From positions 104,535,497-104,599,496 of the forward strand of contig OY757020.1 of assembly GCA_963580285.1 (NCBI GenBank): a stretch of 64,000 bases of DNA. The letters run 5' to 3'. This stretch comes from Lucinisca nassula (lineage: Eukaryota > Mollusca > Bivalvia > Lucinida > Lucinidae). Each line of letters begins with the position of its first letter. Position 1 is the stretch's first letter. The position numbers and the translations under genes were made by a program. Below the pieces are notes generated by a model. That model had not been told where the DNA came from. It ran no database searches and saw only the letters and a program-made list of their open reading frames with translations. Below are positions 32,794-43,978 of the stretch, piece after piece.

Positions 32794-33426
32794 GTCACCT
32801 TCCTATTTCCTGGCTCTCTTCAGATAGTCTACCAACGTCATTACCTGGACTTTTGATACTCTTTGCTTGTTAAACAGGATGCTTCTCACCATAGCCATCC
32901 ATTTTCAGTGTGTCTTGTCACTCATGTCACTCTAAATCCGAAACGATAAAGTCTCTTAGAACCACGAGATCTGATGTTATAGGTTCGACCGCGTGTTGGT
33001 TCAATTTACGGAGACGTTTGTGGGGCGTTGTCACACATAACACAAGTTCCTTTTTTCATGTAATTTGATGTCCTAGGCAGATCTTTAGAAGACAGTTGCC
33101 ATCCATTCCAGTGTCTTGTCACTCTTAAAACTCTAAATCCCGAACGATAACGTCTCTGAGAACCACGAGATCGGATGTTATAGGTTCGATCGCTTGTTTG
33201 TTCAATTTACTGAGACGTTTGCGGTGCGTTGCCACACATGACACTTGGTTTTTCCAGTGTGCTTGATAAAGCCACTGAAAGTTGATCCCTTCTTCAGGTC
33301 AGTAATATATTAAAACAATTTTTTATATATTTTCAGCTCCATGAGTGACTGTTATTGGTGTTTCGCGGCCAAGGAAGTAGTTTTCAATTAGTTGACCGTC
33401 TTTAAATATGTCGGGTTCCAGCATCT

Positions 33427-33609
33427 TCAAAAACATTTTCCAAGGGCTGAAACTCTTTCTGACACATCCAGCGCTGACATGATTTCTTCATTGTCACCTT
33501 CCTGATTCCTGGCTCTCTTCAGATAGTCTACCAACGTCATCTCCTGGACTTTTGATACTCTTTGCTTGTTAAACAGGATGCTTTTCACCATAGCAGCTGT
33601 GCCATCCAT
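33427..33609 (-). pseudogene. Relic of unrecognised protein, C-terminal part, unit 3
   Basis: Almost identical to 30753-30935, offset 2674 bp (MDGTAAMVKSILFNKQRV...). Confidence 0.5.
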
Positions 33610-34183
33610 TTCCAGTGTCTTGTCACTCTAAATCCCAAAAGATAGTCTCTTAGAACCACGAGATCGGATGTTATATGTTCGACCGCGTGTTGGTTCAATT
33701 TACTGAGACGTTTGTGGGGCGTTGCCACACATAACACTTAATTATTCGAATGTGCTTGATAAAGCCACTGAAAGTTGCTTACTTAATGTAATTTGACGTC
33801 TCATAGGCTGATCTTTAAAAGCGCTCTTTAATAACGCTAACTGATTGATATCAATTCCTAGGTTAATGGTTAGCTGTGGCGAATCAGCATCTTTTGAAAG
33901 TTGTTTCACAGCGTGATAATGGTGTTGAAGACAGCTGTCATCCATTTCCAGTGTCTTGTCACTCTTAAAACTCTAAATCCCGAACGATAAAGTCTCTGAG
34001 ATCCACGAGATCCGATGTTATAGGTTCGATCGCTTGTTTGTTCAATTTACTGAGACGTTCGCGGTGCGTTGCCACACATGACACTTGGTTATTCCAGTGT
34101 GCTTGATAAAGCCACTGAAAGTTGATCCATTCTTCATGTAATTTGACGTCTCCTGACATCTGCCATCCATTTCCAGTGTCTTG

Positions 34184-34621
34184 TCACTCTTTAAACTCTA
34201 AATCCCGAACAATAAGGTCTCTGAGAACCACGGGATGGGATGTTATAGGTTCGATGGCTTGTTTGTTCAATTTTCTAAGACGTTTGCGGCGCGTTGCCAC
34301 ACATGGCACTTGGTTATTCCAGTGTGCTTGATAAAGCCACTGAAAATTGATCCCTTCTTCACGCAATTTGACGTCTCCTGACATCACACCTAGGCTGATC
34401 TTTAAAAGCGCTAACTGAATTATATCAATTCCTAGGTCAATGGTTTGCTGTGGCGAATCAGCATCTTTTGGAAGATTTTTCGCAGCGTAACAAATGGTGT
34501 TTAAGTATGGATCACTTATATAGTTGGACAAAGGTTGGTTCTTTTTGATGTTCATGTTTAAGTAGTTCACAAGGTGCCTTACAGTCCGAAATTTTGTTCG
34601 AATCCAGTCAAAGTATTTCAC
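34184..34621 (-). pseudogene. Relic of unrecognised protein, N-terminal and central part, unit 3
   Basis: 145 codons open, as in unit 2, offset 2672 bp. Differences are a handful of substitutions (YAAKNLPKDADS against YAAKKLSKDADS). Confidence 0.5.
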
Positions 34622-34918
34622 CCTTTGTTCGTCTGCTCCACCAAGGCGACCACAAAGTGACTGTCCAAATTCCGCTATTAATGGATTTTGCCTACACAGT
34701 GTCCGAATTCCAGGATTCGGCTTCAGTCTCTTTCATGCCATTCAGAAGCTTTTCAAATCGTTGCTCCTCCTCTGATAATTTGTTGACGAAGGGCGATAGT
34801 AGGAATCCTACATCTTTCATGTACATGGCTGCTGGCTGTTCATTTTGTGGTCTTGAGGGACAAGATTTTGCCAAAGTGAATACCGGAGAAAAAGACGTCT
34901 ATAAAATTTTGAAAATGC

Positions 34919-35131
34919 TTAGAGTAGTTTATGGTTCCGATAACCCTGATTAAGAAGTTTAAAAGTTAACCCTTCTACAATAGGTAGATGTAAATCCCAA
35001 AATGGGGCCTCGGTATCGGAAGAATATGCTTTATTAAACTGAAGTTCTGAGGGGTAAATTTGACTAATCAAACCATCGACATAGGTATTATCAAAATTTA
35101 AGAATTCATCCAAATATGTAGAAGTCCTCAA
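34919..35131 (-). pseudogene. RT-type mobile-element protein relic, unit 3, internally deleted
   Basis: Keeps TSTYLDEFLNFDNTYVDGL and FWDLHLPIVEG, then jumps straight to LTFKLLNQGYRNHKLL. The KRDDF-to-FARV middle block is missing, an in-frame deletion of about 200 bp relative to units 1 and 2. Confidence 0.6.
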
Positions 35132-35137
35132 TGATTC

Positions 35138-35300
35138 TCCCAGGTATTAGACTTCCTGCCTTGCCGTTGCCCTGGGGGCTCAATTCCCACTGGGCACATT
35201 GCCGCTGTGGTCTCTGTGCCCAATGAGAAGAGCTAAAGGAAGTACCACGCGTTTGCCGTTGGTGGCGTCCTGTTAGCCAGAAGAAGGGATCCTTGAGGTT
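35138..35300 (+). mobile_element. LINE 5' UTR fragment, array unit 3
   Basis: CCCAGGTATTAGAC to GATCCTTGAGGTT, then GTCACCTTCC. Junctions match units 1 and 2. Confidence 0.9.
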
Positions 35301-35708
35301 GTCACCTTCCTATTTCCTGGCTCTTCAGATAGTCTACCAACGTCATCTCCTGGACTTTTGACTCTTTGCTAGTTAAACAGGATGCTTCTCACCATAGCCA
35401 TCCATTTCCAGTGTCTTGTCACTCTTGTCACTCTAAATCCCAAACGATAAAGTCTCTTAGAACCACGAGATCGGATGTTATAGGTTCGACCGCGTGTTGG
35501 TTCAATTTACGGAGACGTTTGTGGGGCGTTGCCACACATAACACTTTGTTTTCAGTGTGCTTGATAAAGCCACTGATAGTTGCTTACTTCATGTAATTTG
35601 ACGTCTCCTAGGCTGATCTTTAGAAGCGCTCTAATAACGCTTACCGATTGATATCAATTCCTAGGTTAATGGTTAGCTTTGGCGAATCAGCATCTTTTGT
35701 AAGTTGTT

Positions 35709-36249
35709 TCACAGCGTGATAAATGGTGTTGAAGACAGCTGAGTTGTTTCACAGCGTGATAAATGGTGTTGAAGACAGCTGCAATCCATTTCCAGTGTCT
35801 TGTCACTCTTAAACTCTAAATCCCGAACGAAGTCTCTGAGAACCACGAGATCGGATGTTATAGGTTCGATCGCTTGTTTGTTTAATTTACTGAGACGTTT
35901 GCGGTGCGTTGCCACACATGACACTTGGTTATTCCAGTGTGCTTGATAAAGCCACTCAAATGTGACACTTTCTTCATGTAATTTGACGTCTCCTGACATC
36001 ACCCCTTGGCTGATCTTTAAAAGCGCTCTCTAATAACGCTAATTGAATGATATCAATTCCTGGGTCAATGGTTAGCTGTGGTGAATCAGCATCTTTTGAA
36101 AGTTGTTTCGCAGCGTAACAAATGGTGTTTAAGTATGAATCACTTATATAGTTGGACAAAGGTTGGTTCTTTTTGGTGTTCATGTTTAAGTAGTTCACAA
36201 GGTGCTTTACAGCCCGAAATTTGGTTCGAATCCAGTCATAGTATTTCAC
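35709..36249 (-). pseudogene. Relic of unrecognised protein, unit 4, frameshifted
   Basis: Two overlapping minus-strand frames: KYYDWIRTKFRAVKHLVNYL...LALLESAFKDQPR and SGDVKLHEESVTFEWLYQAH...VLRDFVRDLEF. A shift near 36000 separates them. A 51-bp block (GTTGTTTCACAGCGTGATAA) is duplicated at 35703-35780. Confidence 0.5.
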
Positions 36250-36872
36250 CCTTTGTTCGTCTGCTCCACCAAGGCGACCACAAAGTGACTTTCCAAATTC
36301 CGGTATTAATGGATCTTGCCTACACAGTGTCCGAATTCCGGGATTCGGCTTCAGTCTCTTTCATGCCATTCAGAAGCTTTTCAAATCGTTGCTCCTCCTC
36401 TGATAATTTGTTGACGAACGGCGATAGCAGGAATCATGTACATGGCTGCTGGCTGTTCATTTTGTGGTCTTGAGGGACAAGATTTTGCCAAAGTGAATAC
36501 CGTAAAAAAAGACGTCTATAAAATTTTGAAAATGCTTAGAGTAGTTTATGGTTCCGATAAATAAAAATCAAAAATGGGTTCCTTTAAGAGCAATGAAAAC
36601 ATTCAAAGATAGCAGATAGGTCATACTACGTAGTTTCGGCTAATAAAGCCTCATCAGTGACACTGTAAGGATACGGCAAAGAAAGCCAGAGGAAGCATAC
36701 TACAATTTTGCGAAGTTCGAATAGGCAGTCGATTCAAAGACTGATATAAATCAAATGGGGTCCAAATAATTAAAAACCTGTCTAGAATACGAGTCTAAAC
36801 CAATAATTAATTTCTAATTTCTCAGAATATTCACGCTGATCTCAAAGGACTAAAAGTAAAATATAAACTGCA

Positions 36873-37275
36873 CTATGGTTGATGTACGGGGAGACGTTTT
36901 ACCCTGATTAAGAAGTTTAACAGTTTATTACGAGTGTTGAAGTCAGTTACAGGACTACACACTCTGGCAAATCGAATTAATTGCGGAAAATAAACGCCAT
37001 AGGATGGCGCACGAGAAACATCATTCAAAAAGGGGAAATTTACAATCTCAAAATCAAAATCGTCGCGTTTTTCATAAATTTTGCAAGAAACAAACCCTTC
37101 TACAATAGATAGATGTAAATCCCAAAACGCGGCCTCGGTATCGGAAGAATTTGCTTTATTAAACTGAAGTCCTGGGGGGGGGGGGGGGGGGTAAATTTGA
37201 CTGAACAAACCATCGAAATAGTTATTATCATTATTAAATAAATCAATATTTAATAATCCAAATATGTCAATAATT
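36873..37275 (-). pseudogene. RT-type mobile-element protein relic, unit 4
   Basis: Carries FWDLHLSIVEGFVSCKIYE, KRDDFDFEIVNFPFLNDV and PSYGVYFPQLIRFARV. A G run of about 18 nt at 37174-37191 interrupts the N-terminal side. Confidence 0.6.
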
Positions 37276-38520
37276 CCCCCAGGTATTAGACTTCCTGCCT
37301 TGCCGTGGCCCTGGGGGCTCAATCCCACTGGGCAATGTGCTGTGGTCTCTGTGCCCACTGAGAAGAGCTAAAGGAAGTACCACACGTTTGCCGTGGGTGG
37401 CGTCCTGTAAGCCGGAAGAAGGGATCCTTGAGGGTTACCTGGGGTTGCGGTGCTTCAGGTACCCAACACGCCTCTTTGGCCTGGCTTTTCGGTGTAGACG
37501 GGTGGCCGTGCGGTCCGCCAAGGTCAATCGGCTGGTCGCGCCAAGCCCTAGAGATACCTCATTGCTTTCTTTACCATTCTTTTAGTATCTTTCCTGATAC
37601 CAACTATATGCCCATTTACCTTACCTTTTCCGTCTTTTTATGCCCCCGCCATTCGAAGAATGGTGGAAAGGGCATATAGCGTTGCCCCTGTCTGTCCGTC
37701 CGTGCATCCGAAACTTAAACGCGGTCAATAACTTCCTTATTTCTTGATGGATTTTAAAATTACTCAGCAGAAATGTTAACCATAATGACACGATGTGTCA
37801 CGTGCAAAACCCAGGTCCATACCTCCAAGGTCAAGGTCATACTTAGAGGTCAAATGTCAAAAAAAGAGTCCGAAACTTAAACGCAGTCAATGACTTACTT
37901 ATTTTTGGATGGATTTTGAAATTACTTTGAAGAAATGTTAACCATCATGAGACGATGTGTCACGTGCAAAACCCAGGTCCGTACCTCCAAGCTCAAGGTC
38001 ATATTTAGGCGTCAAAGGCCAAAAAAGGGTCTGAAACTTTTACGCAGTCAATAACTTTCTTATTTCTGGATGGATTTTGAAATAACTTTGCAGAAATGTT
38101 AACCATCATGAGACGATGTGTCACATGCAAACCCAGATCCGTACCTCCAAGGTCATACTTAGAGGTCAAAGGTAAAAAAAAATGGTCCGAAACTTAATCT
38201 TTTTTATGGATGAATACGAACATAGACACATTTTTAGGCGGGGGCATCCGTGTCCTAAGGACACATTTCTAGTTATCTCTAGAAAGCGGTGGTCAAACGG
38301 ACGGACAAATCGTGTAGGCATTTTGTGTATGCGAGTATATCTCACGTGTATCTCTAATACCTGCGAGTTGGATAACCACTCCATTATGGTGTTCCCTTGT
38401 AGGGCTCCAATGCGGGCGGAGAGCACTTGGGACGAAACTCTAATATATTCCTCATGAGGAATGAAAAAAAAATAATAATAACCACAACGCACCTAAACGT
38501 AAAAAAGACGAGGATTCATC
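37276..38520 (+). mobile_element. LINE fragment G: 5' UTR and start of ORF1, split by element H2
   Basis: LINE 5' UTR runs from 37276 to about 37641 (CCGTCTTTTTAT), stops at H2, and resumes at 38269 (TTATCTCTAGAAAGCGGTGG) to the first codons of ORF1 (AAAAAAGACGAGGATTCATC, 38520). The ORF1 start region is degraded, with an AT-rich insertion (AAAATAATAATAACC). It is cut on the right by the reversed tandem array. It shares its left junction region with the fragments in units 1-3 and extends further, so it may preserve the ancestral insertion. Confidence 0.88.
37642..38268 (+). mobile_element. H2: HINE/Helentron-like element with three ~168-bp repeats, in LINE G
   Basis: The 5' GCCCCCGCC is matched by inverted GGCGGGGGC near 38237-38246. 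Next comes hairpin GTGTCC-TAA-GGACAC (38249-38263) and then ATTTCTAG at the end. Hairpin plus CTAG is the 3' signature described for Helitron-group elements. TTAT occurs on both sides, and the empty site CTTTTTATCTCTAG is preserved in copies A and B. Inside are a GTCTGTCCGTCCGT run and three repeats containing GGTCAATAACTT and GAAATGTTAACCAT. It encodes no protein. Confidence 0.82.
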
Positions 38521-38524
38521 AAAA

Positions 38525-39790
38525 GAATAAGGAAGTTATTGATTGTCCCTTTTTTACCTTTGACCTCTAGGTGTGACCTTGACATTGGAGGTATGGACCT
38601 TGGTCTTGCACATGACTCATGGTCTAATGACGGTGAACATTTCTGCATGGTTACTTAATAAAGTCCATCCAGAAATAAAAAAGTTAATGACTGGACACAA
38701 AAAACAAACTTTTTTTTACCTCTGACGTCTTAAAGACGTTTGACCTTGATCATGGAGGTACCGACCTGGGTCTAGCTTGCACCACATCGTCTCATGATGG
38801 TTAACATTTCTGCCAAGTAATTTCACAATCTATCCAGGAAGAAGAAAGTTATTGACTGAACACTAAAAAAGGCCCCTTTTTGTCCTTTGACCTCTAAGTA
38901 CGACCTTGATATTTGAGGTACCAGCTTGGGTCATACACACAACACATCGTCTCATGGTGGTTAACATTTCTGCCAAGTAATTTCAAAATCCATCGAAAAA
39001 TAAGAAAGTTATTGACAAAACACAAAAAGGCCCCTTATTTTACATTTAACCTCTATGTATGACCTTGACCTTTCAGATACCAAACTGGGTCATGCGTGCA
39101 ACACATCATCTCATGGTGGTTAGCATTCCTGCGAAGCAATTTAAAAATCCATCTAAAAATAAAAAAGTTATTGACCAAACACGAAAAAAGGCCCCTTTTT
39201 TACCTTTGACCTCTATGTATGACCTTGACATTTTAGGTACCAAACGGAATCATGCATGCAACATATCGTCTCATGATAGTTAACATGTTTGCCAAGTAAC
39301 TTCAAATTCTATCTAAAAATAAGCAAGTTATTGACAAAACCCGAAAAAAGGCCCCTTTTTTACCTTTGACCTCTAAGTATGACCTTGACTTTTGAGGTAC
39401 CAACCTGGGTCATGTACACAACACATCGTCTTATATTGGTTAACATTTCTGCCAAGTGATTTCAAAATCCATCTCAAAATAAAAAAGTTATTGACCAAAT
39501 ACGAAAAAAGGCCCCTTTTTTACCTTTGACCTCTAAGTATGACCTTGACCTTTGAGGTACCTACCTGCCTCATGCACACCACACATCGTCTCATGGTTAA
39601 TAATTATGCCAAGTAATTTTAAATCCATTTCAAAATAAGAAAGTTATTGTCCTAATACGAAAAGGGCCCCTTTTTTACCTTTGACCTCTAAATATGACCT
39701 TGACCTTTGAGGTACCGACCTGCCTCATGCGCACCACACATCGTCTTATGGTTTTTAGTATTTCACCGTAATCCATCAAAAAAAACAAAA
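38525..39790 (-). repeat. ~160-bp tandem repeats, reverse orientation of the H2 core
   Basis: About eight units contain AGGCCCCTTTTTTACCTTTG, ACCTCTAAGTATGACCTTGA and GGTTAACATTTCTGCCAAGT. The reverse complement matches the H2 repeat (GTCAATAACTT, GATGGATTTTGAAATTACTT, GAAATGTTAACCA). Terminal structures of a HINE are not evident, so this is probably a truncated relative. Confidence 0.85.
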
Positions 39791-40430
39791 ACAAATAAAC
39801 CCTATTTATTTATTTTTTTACAATTTTTACAATATATATATTATTTATAAGATTGTCCTTTAGTGCTTTAGCAATTTTGTGAAAAATATGACATGGGTTT
39901 TATATATATATATAGAATAAAATGAAGGAAAGGTACTTTTAGAGGTTCCAGCCTGGCTCGGGTCACGTGTGAGACGCCAAGTTCTACAACAATCGTTCTG
40001 GTTTTGTTTGATTAGAAGTTCAACATCCTTGTAATACAGCTGGGTATCGCCAGAAAAATGTATCATGATACTATCGTGATGCCAGACAGGCAATAGGATA
40101 CAGTATCACGATACTTTCTTTGTACATATCTTTGTACATATCTGTTAGGTTTATTTGGAATTTTATTGAAGAGTAGAAAACGAACGCTTCCTGTTCAGTA
40201 GCAATACATAAAACATTGGTTTATTAAGCATATATCCTTTTATCACATGACGTCTTTGATAAGCAGTGGATAACGTAATGTAATAAATATCATATGACCA
40301 CACGTGTAATAACACTTTGGTGGGAGCAAGTAACATCATGACGACGTCCATGTCAACCAAGCAGTTTCTATTGAATCATTGTCAACTTTAAAGGCTATAA
40401 AATCCTATTTAAAAATGTCATGTGATAAAC
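39791..40430. other. Unassigned, with a SINE fragment at 39945-39990
   Basis: GGTTCCAGCCTGGCTCGGGT and GTGTGAGACGCCAAGTTCT match the box B and middle part of the SINE at 5938. An ATATATAT run lies near 39900. No gene supported. Confidence 0.45.
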
Positions 40431-40534
40431 AGAATCTTACACTTGTGGTCATTTTGTATGAAATTTATGAAACTCGCCAAAGGCTCGTTTCATAAATGTC
40501 ATATGAAAGGCCACTCGTGTAAGATCCTCTATAT
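40428..40534. repeat. ~105-bp imperfect palindrome
   Basis: ATCTTACACTTGTGG...TTTATGAAACTCG is inversely matched by CGTTTCATAAATG...CCACTCGTGTAAGAT around a centre CCAAAGG. A MITE-like foldback. Confidence 0.75.
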
Positions 40535-40887
40535 ATGTAATAAAACAAAATAATGACAAAAACAAAATGTTTCCACACAAGTGATTTAAATGTCAATTTA
40601 AATTGCATGTTCAATTTCTGGTTCATTGCTTATCATATGTTAGTATTGATCAGTATTATCAACAGTAAAACGGTAATATGTTTTTGCAGGTAAATAAAAC
40701 ATAGATCTAACTAGTGTTCGAAACAGTCAGGGAATCCGTCTCAAACTCTTTAACTTGTATTCATAATTGTTCGCATTTTGCAGAAAACACATTCATTTGA
40801 TTTGTTTTAAAGAAAACTATCCGAAATATAGGTTTTATTTTTGGAAGCAATTTTTACCGATAGCTAAATAATGCCCCTTTAAGGTAA
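40535..40887. other. AT-rich spacer, nothing recognised
   Basis: No repeat shared with the window and no supported frame. Confidence 0.35.
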
Positions 40888-42074
40888 ACAAGAGCACCGC
40901 AAGCGGCGCCATGCTCGTCTGTTTTCTCATGTCACAGAGAAAAATCAGTCAGATTGCATTGTACAGATATAGAACTTCTTCAAAATGTATGTCTTTTAAC
41001 AATACAGATCTGTGTCAAGTTTCATTGAGACTGAGCCAAATACTCTTGGAAATATGGCTAGGGCTAAAGTTTTTTGTTAGTTTTTCGAAAAATAGGTCAA
41101 AGTTAAAAGGTCAAGAAGTTAATTAAAGGTCTTGCCTCAAGGAACACACAGGTGAATTTTGAAAGTTGGATTATTTATGATATTAAAATGACAGACTGGA
41201 ATGTTTTCATGAAAATGGCGTGTTTTGGTATGTCACAAAGGGAGACAAATCAGTCAAATTGCAAGACAGAGTTATAAAACTTGGTAATAGTGTAGCTCTT
41301 GTAATCATACAGAATTGTGCTCAGTTTCATGAGGCTAGGACAAATCTTACTGCAAATATGGCCAAGGCTAAAAGCTTTTGATTATATTTTCGAAAATTAG
41401 GTCAAAGGTCATGGTCAAAGGTCAAAAATCTATGGAAAGGTTTTGTCAATGGAAAGGTTTTGTCATAAGGAACACTCATGTGAAGTTTGAAGGCTGTATC
41501 GTTTGTGGTATTGAAATGAGTGACAAAAACATTTTTCCTAAAAATGGAAATAAAAGGGGAGATAATTCAGTCAAATTGCAAGATAGAGTTATGAAACTTG
41601 GATGGAATGTAGCTCTTGTGATGGTAAGTGTATGAAGTTTCATAAAGGTAGGCCAAATACTTTTTGAAATATGGTCACGGTTAAGGTTTTTGGTTACAAT
41701 TTTGAAAAATAGGTCAAAGTTCACAGGTCAAGGTCAAAAAGTAAGGTATCACTGAAAAGGTCTTGTCCCAAGGAACATTCGTGTGAATTTTGAAGGCTCT
41801 GCTACAAATAGTATTGAAATGAGAGGGAAAAATGTGTTTCAGAAAAAAAATCAGACAAGGGGAGATATTTCAGCCATAATCAACAATAGTTATGGCCCTA
41901 GGTCAGAATGTAGCTCTAGTGATGGTGAGTATGTGTGTTCAGTTTCATGAGGCTATGTCTAATACTTTTGAAGTTATAGCCAAGGTTAGGTTTCTTTTTG
42001 AATGACGACGACAACACAGACACCGGAGTGGTGACAATAGCTCGAAAGTTTTTCTTCGAAAAACAGACGACCTA
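40888..42074 (-). mobile_element. H3: HINE/Helentron-like element with ~310-bp tandem repeats
   Basis: Read on the minus strand it ends with a stem (GCGCCGC-TT-GCGGTGC) and then TCTTGT. On the plus strand this is ACAAGAGCACCGCAAGCGGC. CGTCTGTTTT near 40915 is inversely repeated as AAAACAGACG near 42060. About four units carry GGAGATAATTCAGTCAAATTGC-like, AAAGGTCAAAGGTC-like and AAGGAACACTCATGTGAA-like segments. A GACGACAACACAGACACCGG segment replaces the GTCC run. The terminal ACAAGAGC[A/T]CCGCAAGCGG is shared with H4, although the repeat cores are unrelated. Confidence 0.75.
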
Positions 42075-42511
42075 AAAATTGCAAAGGATCTCTGTCTATA
42101 AATATACTATCATTACAATGACTATATAATGAGAGACCACAGCCCTGAGCTAAACCAGATACCTTTGTGTGATTTCTGTTTTTAAGTTTTACGCAATTAA
42201 TGAAAATAAGATTTTACTCAATTAAATTTCCAAGGGGTAAAGTAACTAAACCTAGAGTTGTCAAGTGTACTTACAATCCTCTTCCCTCTGGACAAAGCAG
42301 ACATGACCTCTGACACCAAGCTGCAATGACAAGAATTGTCAGTTGGTAGGATTTTCCTGGCTAACATAGTCTCGCTGCACGGATAAATACTAAATGTCTT
42401 GCTACATTGTATACATGTATACACATTATTACTACATTAACTTGATCTGCCGCATTATATCACGTCGAGTGGTTGTGTCCAAATAGACATATCATATGCG
42501 ACAAGAGTAAG
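42075..42511. other. Spacer, nothing recognised
   Basis: AT-rich; a short minus-strand frame near 42218-42424 has no recognisable family. Confidence 0.35.
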
Positions 42512-42513
42512 TA

Positions 42514-43475
42514 CAGTAGAATCTCGGTGATTCGAACGCCGATTTTTCGTAACTACCGATTTTTCGAAGACGGCTGGTGGTCCCGACATTTTTCTCTATA
42601 AGTTAATGCAAAAATATTACCGATTATTCGAATTTCGATTTTTCGAAAAATTCGATTTTTCGAACAGATTCGTCGTTCCCGATCAAAGAAATTCTTATTA
42701 AAATCCTCTGTTTTATTCAAAATATCACTCCGCTAATCAATGTCACGCATGACAATTTTGCGGCGAGTTCGATTGTTACACACCATACTGACTGCAAGGA
42801 TTAGAAGATACAGGTAATTAACACCGGATTAACAATCACACTACAGGGAATGATCCTTAATTGAGTAATTGATGTCTGTATTTGATTTCGTCTGCAATCG
42901 TGTTTCAATGGACCTGTGGTTATTGGAAAAATTACAATTCTGATAAGACTGAAAGTAGGCGAATTTCCTGAACATTTATGGACGTTTTTAAAAGTGAATA
43001 TAGGGGCAAAAAGCGAAACAAAATTGGCTAGAAACGTGTAGTTAGTTTATTGCAGAGTGATACAAATCTTTGCTAGCTGACAGTGCTTGCCGGTTCTGCT
43101 CTTCTTTTTGGAGGGTTAAATATTTCGTCAGTAAAATGGATTAGACATTTGCATTTAACCTTCATTTTTGTTATTGTTGATGGCTGTAAATAAAACTGGA
43201 AGTTCAAGTTTTCATTTTTTATTTGCTGCTTTCGTAGCCCTGTCAAGCATAAAAAAAATGAGATGAACATTTATGCACCCCATTTTTAATGCTTTGGCAG
43301 TCATTACCGTTTCTTCATCATAGCGCCGAAATAAAGCTTGAATAATTGTAATACAATTGCATTGATAAAAAAATCCGAACATATCCGAAAATTGCCGATT
43401 TCGAAAATTCGAACTCTCAATAATTCGAAGGAATTCCTGCGGTCCCTTGCTCTTCGAATTATCTAGGTTTGACTG
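42514..43475. mobile_element. pogo/Tigger-like DNA transposon remnant
   Basis: Termini CAGTAGAATCTCGGTGATTC and (inverted) CAGTCAAACCTAGATAATTC, each flanked by TA (42512-42513 and 43476-43477). Internal sequence near both ends has more TTCGAA-type subterminal repeats (GATTTTTCGAA, TCGAAAATTCGAAC). TIR style and TA target fit the Tc1/mariner superfamily, pogo/Tigger group. No transposase with DDE motifs is readable, so it is non-autonomous or decayed at 962 bp. Confidence 0.8.
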
Positions 43476-43479
43476 TAAT

Positions 43480-43970
43480 GCGTTAGATCAATAAACATCC
43501 AAGAAACATAATACTGTATGGAAGATCAAGTTACTTGATAATATATATATATGATCACTACATATTATTACATTTCTAACAGTAAAATACCTATTTTTCT
43601 AAGTGAAAGAAAAACCGATAACTGACCAGTGAATTATTTCATTTCTTCATTTCGAACCTTCTAACGCCAGAATTGCTAAGCGACGTTGTTGACGTCGTTA
43701 GCAATAACAATACTTGATGTTTGGAGGAACATCTGATAAATAGAGAATACTAGGTTTGTGTCTTTTGATATCAAGTTTATCAGGCAAGGCTTTGAGAACG
43801 CTTGCAGAATCGCGATGCTTACAATAATTATTGTTCAAAAATGTAAGTGGTCCGATGGCTAATCACATTTCACCAACCAATGGCAAAACCACCAGCCCCC
43901 CAATATTGAGGCGAAATGATGCAGGACAAAACTACCTGGGCGAAACGACTCAGGGTCGAAACGACCAGGA
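43480..43970. other. Spacer, nothing recognised
   Basis: No supported frame. Tandem GGGCGAAACGACTCAGGGTC-like words near 43930 are weak. Confidence 0.35.
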
Positions 43971-43978
43971 TTAAGGGG

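Larger units (their letters stand above)
28098..37275 (-). repeat. Tandem array of 2.1-2.7-kb units with minus-strand coding relics
   Basis: Matching landmarks recur with offsets close to 2672 bp (30753/33427, 31293/33965, 31512/34184, 31922/34594); outer units differ by deletions and local duplications. Each unit holds pieces of an unrecognised protein, an RT-like C-terminal relic and, at a fixed junction (CTCAATGAT...), a 5' fragment of the LINE. Smaller internal repeats include TAAATCCCGAACGATAAAGTCTC and GTTGCCACACATGACACTTGG. Stops and shifts interrupt every copy. The array looks like a decayed mobile element or gene amplified by unequal exchange. Confidence 0.85.

Noticed and set aside
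42900..43270. Transposase gene inside the pogo/Tigger-like remnant
   Set aside because: The 65-aa minus-strand frame has no helix-turn-helix or DDE motif that I can identify.
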